NCBI GenBank assembly: GCA_049999725.1
Contig: JBNGIS010003377.1
Location: forward strand, 1-34,784
From: Haplomitrium mnioides
Taxonomy: Eukaryota; Marchantiophyta; Haplomitriopsida; Calobryales
Reading direction: 5' to 3'
DNA: 34,784 nt
Of the stretch, positions 9,871-20,500 are shown piece by piece. The position numbers and the translations under genes were made by a program. Each line of letters begins with the position of its first letter. Position 1 is the stretch's first letter. Under the pieces are notes generated by a model. That model had not been told where the DNA came from. It did not search any database and worked only from the letters and a program-made list of their open reading frames with translations.

Positions 9871-10638
9871 TCAACCTTGGCGACATAAGCAATTTGAAAT
9901 CATATGACCAAGTTGTTGACAATAAAAACGTCCTCCACTTTGGCGTAGGCGCTCACACTCTACATCAGTGAGTGCAACTCTCTGCGCCACATCAATCTCC
10001 ATAGGTACAACCTCATTTACTAACACAAAAACATTTGGTAAAGCTTGTTGTGGAGGTGGTCTAGCTTCAGTGGTCGCTAGTAACGAGTCGTATCGTTCTG
10101 TCATATGCATTGCTTCTTCTACTTGAGAGGGCTCTCTCATTTTCACGTCTATTCTAGTATGAGGCTTCAATCCTCAAACAAAGAGATCCAAAGCTTCTCC
10201 CTTGCCTATATTAGGAATTTCCTTAATGATATTCTGAAATTGCGTGATATAGCTTCTTACTGTATCAAGTTGCTTCAATTCGGCCAAACAATCTCTTGCT
10301 ACTTTTGGAGCATTCATAACCCTAAATCTTAGATTCACCGCTTCTTTAAACTCTTGCCAAGAAGCAATTGGTGTGACAAACCCACGTTGAGCTTGCTCAA
10401 TTTGATATCTCCATCAAGTTTTTACCACTATTTCCAATTTACTTACAGCAAATATTACTCTTTGGCCATCATCTCTTTTGTTGGTAGCCTCAAAATATTG
10501 TTCACAATCAATCAAAAATTTTCTAGATGCGCCAAAAATCGTCTTCCCATCATATGTTTTTGGCTTGGGAAATCGCACATGACTTTCTTCTTCTTGAAAA
10601 TGTGCCCTCTTCTCCATTTGCATTTGAACTTCTAGCAA
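9871..10638 (-). pseudogene. Element 0 gag with degenerate zinc knuckle
   Basis: The minus strand stays mostly in one frame from 10638 to about 9871, with a few stops. It begins with a basic/acidic stretch and FPKPKTYDGK (the F.G start of the gag capsid-like domain). It continues through FLIDCEQYF, YQIEQAQ, WQEFKEAV.LRF, and ends with RFYCQQLGHMISNC. That last motif is the CCHC zinc knuckle with its first cysteine replaced by arginine (consistent with a single T-to-C change). This domain order and the retrotransposon gag (PF03732-type) motifs identify it as the structural capsid gene. It lies just downstream of the primer site at 10713-10730, as expected. Confidence 0.85.
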
Positions 10639-10712
10639 GCAAGAAAGATGCTCAGTTTGTTATTGCATTGTTTGCATCCTCACTTCTTGATTCTCCATTC
10701 CACCAAAAAAAA

Positions 10713-10730
10713 CCGTGGCTCTTATACCAA
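10713..10730 (-). promoter_or_regulatory. Element 0 primer-binding site, initiator Met tRNA type
   Basis: The minus strand reads TTGGTATAAGAGCCACGG. The common plant gypsy and copia primer site for initiator methionine tRNA is TGGTATCAGAGCC, so there is one mismatch. It follows the LTR end TTTTACA directly (10731-10737). Confidence 0.85.
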
Positions 10731-11156
10731 TGTAAAAGAACTCAAAGACTGACTTCCAAATAAGTAATACTTCAAAATAACTCTAAAAGAGTTACATAAC
10801 TCAAGGCATAGAAGAAAACCAAATCCAAGAGTGCTAGCCAAAGCCAAGCAATCAAAGAGCCAAACCAAATTGAGAGGAACTCCGGAATGAGGAGTAGGGC
10901 TAAGAAGCCCTTCTATTGAAACAAGAGAAGAGGGTGTCATCCATTTTTCTTCACTTATAAGTCACTTCTAATTTCAGTCCTAAAGGTGACTCTCTATCAA
11001 AAGTTACTTTGAAGGCAAGTAACCTAAAAGTGACTCTCTACCAAAGTAAGTTTGAAGGCAAGTAATCCAATCTTAACCCTAAAAGTGACTCACTACCACT
11101 TCTTTCACTCCTCTCTATTATCTTATAAATAGCACAACCTTATACTTGTACTATTA
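10731..11156 (-). repeat. Element 0 5' LTR (probably truncated)
   Basis: The inner end is fixed by the primer site. The outer end is not clear: the sequence merges into an Element 3-type LTR fragment at about 11157, and no clean TG start is seen. It contains a short tandem repeat at 10982-11098. No coding capacity. Confidence 0.6.
10982..11098. repeat. Short tandem repeat (44-55 bp) in Element 0 LTR
   Basis: Copies begin AAAGGTGACTCTCTATCA (10982), AAAAGTGACTCTCTACCA (11026) and AAAAGTGACTCACTACCA (11081). The first two units also share TTTGAAGGCAAGTAA. Small LTR repeats of this kind are often enhancer-like, but that is inference. Confidence 0.75.
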
Positions 11157-12366
11157 AAAGGGGGCTAGGAATTCAATTCCTTTGCCATAAAATTCATCAC
11201 AAAGGAGATTGGTATTTGTGAACACCACGCTGGAACTCACAAAGCAAGGTAGTTGATGGTCAAAGAAACAAAAAATGGTTCTGCTTCGATCAACCACCAA
11301 TTGACAACGGAGTCTTTGGCGTTGAGGGCTGGGAGGTATAGGGAGCAAGACCTAATTTTTGTAGGGATCAGATCACCATTTGGAGAAGGCAAGGGAGAAA
11401 GCAAGCCAAAGGGATTGAGGTGAGCATCTTAAAGCAAGCGTGGGTTGCAGTGGAGAGGGGTTCTGGATCGGCGAGGTGTACTCAATAGGAGCAGGAGGCT
11501 CATCTAGAGGTAGACTTGCCCATGCAATAGAGATACTTTGCTCCATCGTCACTTTTTTAGCTTCTTGGATCCACACATCAACAAGGAGAGCTCTCCTAGA
11601 TCCCAGTCCTTCAGAATTCTAGAGAGATTGTTGGAAGTTGCAACTAATTGGAGGAGAAGATCCTCTTCTATTTGCCACAGAGGGTGAGCTTGAGAGGAGC
11701 ACAACATCATAGTGAGGTGCATCTAATGAAATTTGGAAAGTACGTTGGTTCCCTCATTGTTGCAAGCCAACCTATGAGGCGGCGATTCCTTGGAAGGAGA
11801 GTGCGCATCAAGAGGGGTGACAAAGGTGGAGTGGGCCAATCGGTGACGAAAAGTACCACCTTCCTAGCTATGGAGTAAGAATTGGAGCCCTCTAGATAGC
11901 AGAGGTAAAATCTATCTATTGTAGTGTGGGTGCATGTGATTGGAATTATGCAAGGCTGCAAGGAGTTGGAAGGGAGAAAAGAGGCTAGCCTGTGCAGTGG
12001 GGCAGTACAAGGTGACGAGAGACTCATCGGAGACTGAGGAAGAGCTGCGACAACCAGAGGAATTTTGGAGAGTGTTCCCTTGCTTGCAGGCTTAGGAATA
12101 CATGAAGTAAGTATCAACATTATAGTAGTGCCTTGAATTTTGCAGCCACCTGCGTGGTTTGTAACCCCTTATCACCTTAGGTGGAAAATATGAAATAAAG
12201 TGGTATTCAGCATGACCATGGATTCGTGGGCTAGTAAGGGGCAATAAGGAAAGTTTGGCACAAATTACAGCCCTCCTACTGCAAATAATCCCTACCTTGA
12301 GTAATTGAGTCCTTGAGAGGACACTTGGGTGTTTTCAAACATAACCAAGGCCCAACCTAGACGACA
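11157..12366 (+). repeat. Element 3-type LTR, 3' part
   Basis: Matches about 32935-34097, the end of Element 3's full 3' LTR, throughout. It starts at GGAATTCAAT.CC and ends CCCAACCTAGACGACA, the counterpart of CCCAGCCAGGACAACA at 34097. It is followed directly by sequence from the middle of the same LTR. It therefore looks like the tail of one LTR copy joined head-on to another. Open frames here are not conserved in the second copy. Confidence 0.7.
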
Positions 12367-14448
12367 GGTGATGGTAATGGCAACGACAATGACAACAATG
12401 AACTCGACAGCGAGAAGGAAGAGTAGGGAGGCAGCCATCAATGACATTAAGGGCAACAATGACAACAAGCCCGCCGTTCACTAAAGCAGGGTTTGTCTCT
12501 GATTCGACATCAGGTTGACATGTGAGAGGGGAGCGGCGAAGGGAGAAAAGGCGTGTAGGTGCTTTATTTCATGTAGACTATCTGTGTCTGCTCTTCTCCT
12601 TACCCCGTTCTTGTTTTTGTTTGAATTTCTTCTATTGTGGCTAATTTCTTTGGCCTTTTTCCCTTTCTCTTTCTCCAAACCTTATGAAAATTTCTCCCTA
12701 CTTCCTTTCTCAACAAACCCTTCTTCCTTCTCTCGTTGTTGTCTTCTTTTTCTCCTCCATCCCTACCTTCCTCAACTTTTGCCGTGGTTCTTTTCCCTCC
12801 TTTCCCCCTTCTCTCTTTTCTTCCTCACCCTTCTCCGTTTGACTCCTTGCCTAGGTTCTCACCTTGAAATTTTCTTTCTTCTTCCTTTACCATTCTTTCT
12901 ATAGTTCTTTCCCTAAACAAATCCACAAAGAGACCATGTCTGAGGGTTTTAATACAAAGGGACAAAATAAACGCATAGGAGGAAACTCGTGGACCTTTTT
13001 TCGAGCAATGTAGAGTACAATGACAAGGGGTCACCATAAGCCCTGGTAGGGCAGATTGGAAAACCGCTATCGATGGCCAACGACCCAACAGCAAGGGATA
13101 TCGAGGCACATGAACACATGGAGGCAACATAGAGAGACAAGGCCCAACTACATGCAGAAATCAGCACTGACACCCCATTGTGAGGATGCCGAAACCTGAA
13201 TAGATTGGGGAAACCATCCAGTCACATGTCAATTCTTCCAACACGTGCATCAAAAAGGGTTTAAAGGATGGAGAGCGCCACACTCTTTCAAGTCGGACCT
13301 GCACATGACAAAACAATGGGTGAGGCCACCAAGGAAAAGTAATTAATCAAAGACCATGTACTAATCGTGATATGGCAAGTGAATCTGACCAATAGGGCAT
13401 GAAAGGTGCTCTCATCCAACTCAATGGAAGCCTAGATCACAATGCCCTTGTAGAGCAGTAATCAAACCGGTCAAACTAATTTTGGGGACATTGCCAATGA
13501 AGGCTCCCCCAGACAGATCATGGGAAGAGTACCTTGGACTAGAGAGCATCACCAATGAGCCATCCAGAGCAGCAACAAGAGGCACATGAGCCTTGAAATC
13601 AACCTTAGGATCTTGCAAGCAAGATAAAGAACCCTGAACTAGTTGAGAATGTTATGGCCACCAAGGAAAACAAGAACCAGATGTGGCAAGGTTGTGGAAT
13701 GACTAAGAAGACAAGGAACAAACCCCAGGGGAAGACTTAACCTCCACAACAAGCGAGGGCCAAAAGAAAAAAGGAGGAGGAGCTTCAGTGCTCCACCACT
13801 TGAGCACCAAAAGAGCAGGAGCATCATTACCATGAAAAACAAGGACAGATGTAGCATATGCATGAGGAAAGGCGCTTCAGAAGGGTAGTAATAGATGGAA
13901 TCCCATAGTTAGGATAATGGAGTCAAGAGAACATGGGTGCAAGGAAGCCACGCCAACTCAGGTAACGCCGAAAGCTCTTGATAGCTCACGAGAAAGGGAC
14001 AAAGCCAGGCAACAAAAAGCTGCAATAGGGATGGCCGCAGTCTCAACCCTACACCCCTCAAAAAAGGTCGACACCTTGAATTCGGAGGGAGTCGCCACAA
14101 GGAATGAATCACAACAGGAAATAAGCTCAAAACAAAAAGGAAGAGTAAGAAACTATGGAGGAGAAAGGGTGCTTGAGGGAGCAAAGGAGAGTGCATACGA
14201 GCCTGGCAATCACGCCCTCAGAAAATTGGAAGAAGAACCCGCAAAAAGTGCATCATGAGAGTGCCACAATGCCAACAAGAGATCAACTAAGTTCGCAATC
14301 CATTGCCAAAACAGCCACCGGGCGGGAACAAACACAAGAGTAGCAAAAACAAAGAGGGGCCATCATTGAGGCGGGGTGCACCCCATTACTACCAGGAAGT
14401 AAGGAAAAGCATGGGCCAAAGACGAATAAACAAAATGCCACAGAGACA

Positions 14449-14509
<61 letters not shown>

Positions 14510-14869
14510 CCGTGGGGATCAAAACTGCAACTTTCACTACGAATGACCAAGACCAATGAGCTGGACTCATTGAGAGCAAGAAGCTTCATTGGAGGTGGAC
14601 TCACCCATGCAACAGGGAGACCCGTGGTGCAATTACACTTCTTTAGCTGCTTAGATTCATGAGCCAACAAGGTGACCACTCCTGGACTCCAGGTCTTTCA
14701 GATTTCTAGAGTGGAATTGAAATTTGCAATCAATTGGGTGTGAAACCCCCTTTGTTTGCCATAGAGTGTTAAACTTGAGTGGAGCTTAGCATTCTAGTGG
14801 GATGCAAGGCTGAAATCTGCAAGAGAAGTTGGTTCCCTAATTGCTGCCAACCAACTTGTGAGGCGGCGA
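12367..14869 (+). repeat. Element 3 5' LTR remnant, internal part
   Basis: Matches about 30330-33466 of the 3' LTR in order, including a long CT-rich tract (12590-12900 versus 30500-30720) and the block 13420-14480 versus 31200-32250. The first 400 bp of the LTR and a stretch matching about 32340-33200 are missing. The match stops at AGGCGGCG (14869), just before pol-related sequence, so the LTR end, primer site and gag have been lost. Several open frames (for example 13917-14258) are not preserved in the second copy and I do not call them genes. Confidence 0.7.
14452..14504. repeat. (GA)n microsatellite
   Basis: About 25 GA units. The homologous place in the 3' LTR (32243-32256) has only about six, so it expanded or contracted after the two LTR copies separated. 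The ER-repeat and SL-repeat frames that cross it are artefacts. Confidence 0.95.
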
Positions 14870-14980
14870 TGAGGGAATTCGAATTCCTGCCAATCAGCAG
14901 AGGGAGCTGAGGAGTAGTGCAAAACCACGGTTACTGGACCAGCCACGCAACACAAAAGTACCAAAACGTCTTAGACCACG
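14870..14980 (+). other. Junction between LTR remnant and pol
   Basis: About 110 bp not matched to the LTR and without a recognisable protein motif. It carries the palindrome GAATTCGAATTC (14876-14887). It probably derives from the region before RT in Element 3. Confidence 0.4.
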
Positions 14981-15377
14981 GTGGAGAAAGACAGACAAGC
15001 CTTAGAGGTGCATATGTACCACTTGGCAGAACAAGACAAAGAAGATGGGCGGAACCCAAAGGACGAATTGGTAGCCATCATGAGCAGCCCTCCTACAACC
15101 AAACACAATAGAGAAGAATTGAAGGGAAGGGAAGCAGCTAGCAATCGGGCAGGCTGGCTCATGGAATTGGCAGCCCTCAGTCTTTTGCAATACCAAGTGG
15201 TGGAAGTGGAGGGAGGAACGGTTTTTCAGCTAGGGGTTGGCCTCAGCCTTAGAGAGGAGAAGGCCTTGACGCAGGTGTTGAGAAAATACCAGGATGTGTT
15301 TGCTTGTCTTTATATTGATTGACCTATTGGGGTGCCAAAGGAATTTGAAGAGCACTGCATTGACTTGTAGCCAACAA
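14981..15377 (+). pseudogene. Element 3 pol, segment before RT
   Basis: An open frame to 15322 contains LREEKALTQVLRKYQDVFA, then after a stop P.GVPKEFEEHCIDL and PTTTPI. This is the standard run-in to the RT domain of gypsy pol (a helical segment, then the VF(A/S)W and H.I.L blocks, then P.R). Stops are present at 15320 and 15368. The protease expected further upstream is not visible. Confidence 0.75.
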
Positions 15378-15581
15378 CCACACCTATATGACAAAAACAA
15401 CATTGGCTAAACCCTAAGTTACACATATTCGACAAAACAAATTTTGGTTGAACCTTAAGTTACACATATATGGCAAAACAATATCATCTGAACCTCAAGT
15501 TACACATATACGGAAAAAACAGTATTGGCTGAGCCCCAAGTTACACATATATGGGAAAAACAGTATCAGTTGAACCCCAAG
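15378..15581 (+). repeat. 41-bp tandem array inside Element 3 RT region
   Basis: Five head-to-tail units of 40-41 bp begin at about 15378, 15419, 15460, 15500 and 15541. The later ones start TTACACATAT and end (A/C)CCCAAG or similar. The first unit encodes the conserved PIRQKQ..LNPK segment before the RT fingers, so the array arose by duplicating coding sequence. Because the unit is not a multiple of three, each copy shifts the frame. Confidence 0.9.
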
Positions 15582-16440
15582 TTGTTCTTAATGGCAAAGG
15601 AGAAGGTGGACTAAATGCTCGAGGTGGATTTATCTATTCAATCCTCAATAGTGACTGGGTATCCCTAGTGGTCATTGTTCCCAATAAGCATGGGCTGGAT
15701 GGAAAGCCAAAGATCAGAGTCTGCCAGGACTACTAGCGGTTGAACTAGACAACCAAAAGGACCATTACACTACCCTTCACTGATGGAGTGTTGGACAAGG
15801 TTGCAAGTCAGAAGGTATACAGTTTCATGGATGGGTGCTCAAGGTATAACAAGGTATGGGTTTGTCAAGAGGACCACCTCAAAACAACCTTTAGAACCGA
15901 ATGAGGAGTCTGTGCTTTCTAGGAGATGTCATTTAAACTTTGCAATGCTCTTGGCATGTTTTAGCGATTAATAATGAACCTATTTCATGACTACTTGCGG
16001 AAATTCCTCAAGATTTTCATTGACAACATTGTGGTCTTTGGTAAAGCAGAGGGCCGTTCATAGAACTTACGCCTCACCTTCCAGATATGCAGGGATACAG
16101 AGCTCAAGCTGCACCTAAGAAAATGCTATGTGACGGTGAAGGAAGGAATATTGTTGGGACATTGAGTGTTTGGTAAAGGCATCAAAGTTGACCACGAGAA
16201 AGTGAAGGCATAGGCAGGGGTAGCGTTTCCTAGCAACTTGAAGGAGGTACATGAATTCCTTGACTGCATGGGGTATTATTGAAGGTTCATTTCTTAGTTT
16301 GCACTAGTTTCCCGACCCCTGATGGAGATGGTGAAGAAGGGCAACAACTTCGAGCCCACATGAAATCAGTTGGCAAGCTTTATTGAGCTCAAGAGGCTCT
16401 TAATGTGCCCCTCAGTGCTACTGCCCCTTGATTGGACCAA
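15582..16440 (+). pseudogene. Element 3 reverse transcriptase and connection, degenerate
   Basis: The plus strand shows GFIYSILNSDWVSLVVIVPNK..IRVCQDY (15627-15735), YSFMDG.SRYN (first catalytic aspartate, about 15825), the KTTFRTE.GVCAF block, LIMNLFHDYLRKFLKIFIDN (about 15970-16026) and then LLGH.VFGKGI, EVHEFLDC, YY.RFIS.FALVSRPL. From about 15985 one frame continues for over 600 bp with scattered stops. The catalytic pair usually read as (Y/F)(I/V)DD is IDN here. Most stops sit where tryptophan, arginine or glutamine is expected, as C-to-T decay would give. The motifs match Element 2's RT more closely than Element 0's. It may belong to the Tat/Athila side of gypsy, but the lineage is uncertain. 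Confidence 0.85.
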
Positions 16441-16840
16441 GGAGCTTCATGCTATGGTTGAAGTGTGAGGATTCTGCATAGGAGCAGTCCTAAGCCAACT
16501 CGATGAATGAGGAAGAGACCACCCCGTCTCTTATGCCAGCCAACTTCTTACAAGTGCAGAAAGGAACTACTTCACTATGGACAGGGAAGTATTGGGCATC
16601 CCATCTACTCCCTAAAGAAATTAAGGCACTATCTACTGCACTATAAGGTTACCTTCCACACCAATCATGACACCATTCAATACATGGTTAACAAGCCGGA
16701 CCTGACGAGAAGGGCAACCAATGGATGTTGTTGTTGCAAGAATTTGACTATGATATCAAATATATGTACTGAACATGGAGGGCATGCTGTGAATGACACC
16801 TTTCATGATGAAGAAGTGTTTCACGTTGAGGAGGGGTGAC
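16441..16840 (+). pseudogene. Element 3 RNase H domain, degenerate
   Basis: The frame continues with GFCIGAVLSQLDE, HPVSYASQLLTSAERNYFTMDREVLGI, the core of the gypsy RNase H. After a frameshift it continues as LKKLRHYLLHYKVTFHTNHDTIQYMVNKPDLTRR. The glutamate and aspartate of the AERNY and TMDRE motifs are present. The first acidic residue lies in a degraded MVEV-stop context. Its role in an active element would be to remove the RNA template strand. Confidence 0.8.
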
Positions 16841-16899
16841 CTACAGTGTATGAGGAGATCATTTGGTTCCTCCTCATTGGACGAATCTCAAGGGACTAG

Positions 16900-17604
16900 T
16901 CCCTAGAGGTAGCAATTGTGTTTCTTAGAAAGGTGCAGCCTTACATGATGGTTAGACAGGTACTCCACCGAGTCTTCCTTGATAGATAAGTACGCAAGTG
17001 CCTTGAAAAGAACAAGGCCACCGTTGTGATGAAGGCTATGCATGAAGACTCAAAAGAAGAACACTTTGCCATGGAGACCACCATCAAGAAAATATTGAGA
17101 GCCAAGTATTGGTGACCAACACTATATCGAGATACACATGTCTTCATTAGGAGGTGTGACCTTTGCCAAAGAGCTAGCCAACCAGCACCGCTTGCCCACC
17201 ACCCCCTCACACCCATCTTGGCACTGACACCCTTTGAAAAATGCGGAACTGACCTCATTGTGGCCATCTTGCCCACCACACGCAAGGGCAACAGGTATGT
17301 CTTGTTGTCCACCTATTATGCCAACAACTGGGTGGATGTAAGCACGGGCCACATGCAAAGATGATGCAACAATAGTGGAGAGATTCATATATGAGCAAAT
17401 ATTCACACACTTTGTAGCCTCTCTAGAGTTAGTCATCGACCATGGCACACATTTTCTGAATGTAGTAACCAACAAGCTTACATGGAGCTACTTGGTCAAG
17501 CACTGGAAAACCACTACCTACCACCCCAAGGCAAATGAGCTCACTGAGAGAACAAATGGTATTATTAGTAAAATTTCAAACCGTTCAAGAGAAGCCAACA
17601 AAAT
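16900..17604 (+). pseudogene. Element 3 integrase, zinc finger and catalytic core
   Basis: An HHCC zinc-binding domain is visible (MHEDSKEEHF with two histidines, then RRCDLCQRA with both cysteines, 17038-17175). The core follows with aspartate in CGTDLIV (17251-17253), aspartate in VIDHGTHFLN (17438-17440) and glutamate in LTERTNG (17546-17548), so all three DDE positions remain. The middle has a frameshift between the YVLLSTYYAN block and ERFIYEQIF. The reading stops at the LTR of Element 2 within a lysine/alanine-coding stretch and resumes at 29074. Confidence 0.85.
17600..17604. repeat. Left target-site duplication of Element 2 (AAAAT)
   Basis: AAAAT pairs with AAAGC at 29074-29078. The two differences are a G-to-A and a C-to-T transition. 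Integrase coding flanks both sides in matching order. Confidence 0.7.
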
Positions 17605-18900
17605 TATCATGCCCCTACTTCCTTCATATACACCCAAAGATGCCACTTAGGCATGAAAGGGTAATAAGGGATTATAGGGTCTTTTATGAGATGGCCCAAG
17701 AATCCAAATTATCACTTTCACATCTTAGCAATCTTGAGCTTCTTTCTATTGGCCCATCCTCTTCTTTGCAATCCCCACAAAAGAACCAACCCACACTCTT
17801 CTCCACACAACCACCAAGCAAGCAGACATTCGCTACTCGGGAGAGACTTCTTGCTTATGATAAGAGTTCAAGACGTAAAGTGTACAATACCAAGGGGAAA
17901 ATGACTATAGTTATGTCCCATTGCAAGGAATTCCCTTTGCGTATAACAACCTACAACTCTAGTCGACTATGAATCTAAAGTATTCTTCTTCTAATCAAAG
18001 AATCTATTAGGGCTCGCTACTACAGCAATCTCTACACTTCACCACTAGCCTCTCTACTCAAAGTGAAATCAATGACATATCTACACGCGCAATACAACAT
18101 AAATTGCCTAGCACCAATAGTAGACCAACACTCCCACATCACTCAACCCACGAACCCCATCCAAATAGTTTTCCAACCTCCATCGCTAGAGGCTCTTGGG
18201 TTTACTTCCACAAGATCCAAAAAGGTCAGATTAACTTTCCCCTCGGAAAGATATTTCTCTCGACTGCTAGCCAACCCACTCCAGGGGGATGGAAACGACA
18301 AAACTCCAACTGAAGAGAGACCTCGGAAGCATGAATCCTTGTTCAGACCTTGGTCAAGCTTGTTAGCACCAGATGAGTTCGCGCATCCTCTGACCCCTTT
18401 GGTGTTGTTGTTGCCTTTTAATGGTTGTCTCATTCTTAATTCTTCTTTATCCCCTTTGATTTTGATTGTGTTGAGAGCGCCTTCACTCCTTCTCACTATC
18501 GAGCCCTGCTAGTACTTTGATAGCCAAGAAAAAAGGGTGTAGCTCCCCATGTTACCTTAGGCTCCTCTTCTATCGTCCAGTCATTGATTCCACCCATGCT
18601 CTTGTAATCTCTCTCTCCTGACCTTGAATTGTCTCCTCTTCAGATCGCTCCATCCTCATCCTCTTTGCAAGTCTCTTTGTAGTACCTCTGGAGAGTGTCC
18701 CATCCTTTGCTCATCGAGGTTCTGATTTCTTTGTTTCAATGCCCTTCTAGATGGGTAGTTGAATGATCCCCTCTCCAGATCACCAATGTTGGAGACTTTG
18801 ATGCCTCTAGAATATCTTCACACCAAAAAGAAGAGAAATGCTTTGATGATGCTTCTAGCTTTGCAAAATTTTCATTGGTGCCTCAATTTACTGGCTAACA
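17605..18900 (-). repeat. Element 2 3' LTR (short form)
   Basis: Reads TATCATGCC at 17605 (family consensus TGTCAYGCC) to GGCTAACA at 18900, 1.30 kb. It matches 26492-27185 and about 28460-29073 of the other LTR. The 1.28 kb between those blocks, including the 36-bp array, is missing at about 18288. The open frames here (for example 18063-18512) are not conserved as proteins between copies. Confidence 0.85.
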
Positions 18901-18917
18901 TAGCTCCCCTTTTGAGT
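18901..18917 (-). promoter_or_regulatory. Element 2 polypurine tract
   Basis: The minus strand reads CAAAAGGGGAGCTA immediately before the LTR start TGTTAGCC. This is the position and composition of the plus-strand primer of LTR retrotransposons, and it shows that this LTR is the 3' one of a minus-strand element. Confidence 0.8.
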
Positions 18918-20500
18918 GTGAAGCGACCCCGCGAACATCTGTCCTCCAATGGCTGCTCTGCTTGTATGTTCCATGCGTTGTTGATGCCTTCTAGCTAGAG
19001 GCAAAACTCACAAAACAAAACTTATACACGCTAAAACACACTCCCGAGAGCACACCTATCAACTTATGTACCTATGTAGAAATTCTTACCAAGTTGCCAT
19101 CAGACCCTGTCCATTCTCTTCTCTATTAACATACCTCTTTAGGCAGTCATAATGTACCCTCTTTGTGATCCTTCCCTCCTCAAAGGTCTCCAACTCTGCA
19201 CTTCTTTAGTATGCCGATCTAGTAGGCCAAATTGGGAGTCTAGCATCTTTCAACCATCTCATGAGGAGAGGGGATCCACATTCTCCTGACAGCCAAGGGG
19301 GATGTGAGTTTCAAGCTGCAAACAATCCATGGTGAGTGTCATCCATGTACTTAGAGGTGTCAAGGCTGGTCTCAAGAGGAGGGCAACAATATGGATGCAC
19401 TAAATGTGGTAGGGGTGTGTGGGTACCAATGGCTGAGAGGGTCATCTCCTTATTAGGGGAGTAAAATGTACACGAACCCTCTTGAGAGCAGAGGTAAAAT
19501 TGATCCAAGTTAGGGTGCGTGAGTGTGGGGTTAGAGAGATTACTGATTTTCAGTTTGATGGATTGTAGGCAGGTCTTATAACTGCCATAGTGATTGTAGA
19601 AAATCATATCTGAACTGCAGTTCAGATCTTGCAATAAGTTGGAAGAGGAGAGGTTAGTGTGCATTGCATTGTGCTTGTATTGTGGTGTTTGTGTGGTGGC
19701 TGGAACAAGTTCAGCCTTGAATTCCATATCTGATTTTTAGATCTGGAAAAACATAGGACACCAGTGGTGAGAGATCAAAGACGAGGTGGAGGCAGCATTG
19801 GGGCTGGGTGTATGTTTCAAGGCAGCTACAAGGGCTCTTTGAACCTATTGAGAGTGAGAGTCTGGCCTCCCAACACAACTAGAGGACAAATTTGGTCCCC
19901 ATCCCTTGTTTTCCAAGAATAGAATGTAGACTAGAAATCAGGGAAGAAGAAGTGCAAGGGGCCCAAGGCATCACTCAGAGCAAGTTGTTGTGACCTGAAG
20001 AGAGAGTTCAAACCATTCAGCCATGTCCAAACATTTTTATTTCATAAAAGAGAGGGGTGCTTGGGGTTGGTTTGGAGGAAGACAAGAAGGCTAGACACTT
20101 GTAGTCTAGATTTTAACCTCAAGAATAGATCTGAAATATAGAGTCTAGACCTGCATTGAGTCTGGATTCCTCATCCCAACTCTCCCTCAAATCCAAGCAA
20201 TGTTGTTTCAGGTCCCTCCCAACAAAAAAAATCCCTTAGTAACACTATTTTGACTTGGGTGAGGTTGCTTTGGGGTTATTTTGACTCAGGAGTCAAGAGA
20301 CCAAGTCGACACAGGTTTCCTAGAAAATGTACAAATCAGCTCTCATACAACATCACCAAATCTCCCTCACAAACATCCGTCGGCTTTAACCTCTTGTCAT
20401 GTTGCCCATTTCGCAACTTTTGTTAGTGTTCTACGAGATCCTATGCTTGCTCCCGAGTCTCCTCTAGGTGCTCTAGCTGGTACAATCTTTCTCTCATGCT
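18918..20500 (-). other. Element 2 segment between pol and 3' LTR, no gene
   Basis: About 1.6 kb with no convincing protein. Part of it (about 19300-19700) resembles the LTR end of Element 3; CCCTCTTGAGAGCAGAGGTA near 19478 matches CCCTCTAGATAGCAGAGGTA near 11889. This piece may be a captured LTR fragment. Long pol-to-LTR spacers occur in some Tat-type elements. Confidence 0.45.

Noticed and set aside
12515-12904. Hydrophobic L/F/S-rich frame resembling a multi-span membrane protein
   Set aside because: It is a CT-rich tract in the Element 3 LTR. The homologous tract at 30489-30701 gives a different, shorter frame.
14283-14679. Open frames with long SL or ER repeats
   Set aside because: They are translations of the (GA)n microsatellite on both strands and have no conserved flanking protein.
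18063-18512. 149-codon plus-strand frame
   Set aside because: It sits in the 3' LTR of Element 2, and the corresponding stretch of the 5' LTR is not open in the same frame.
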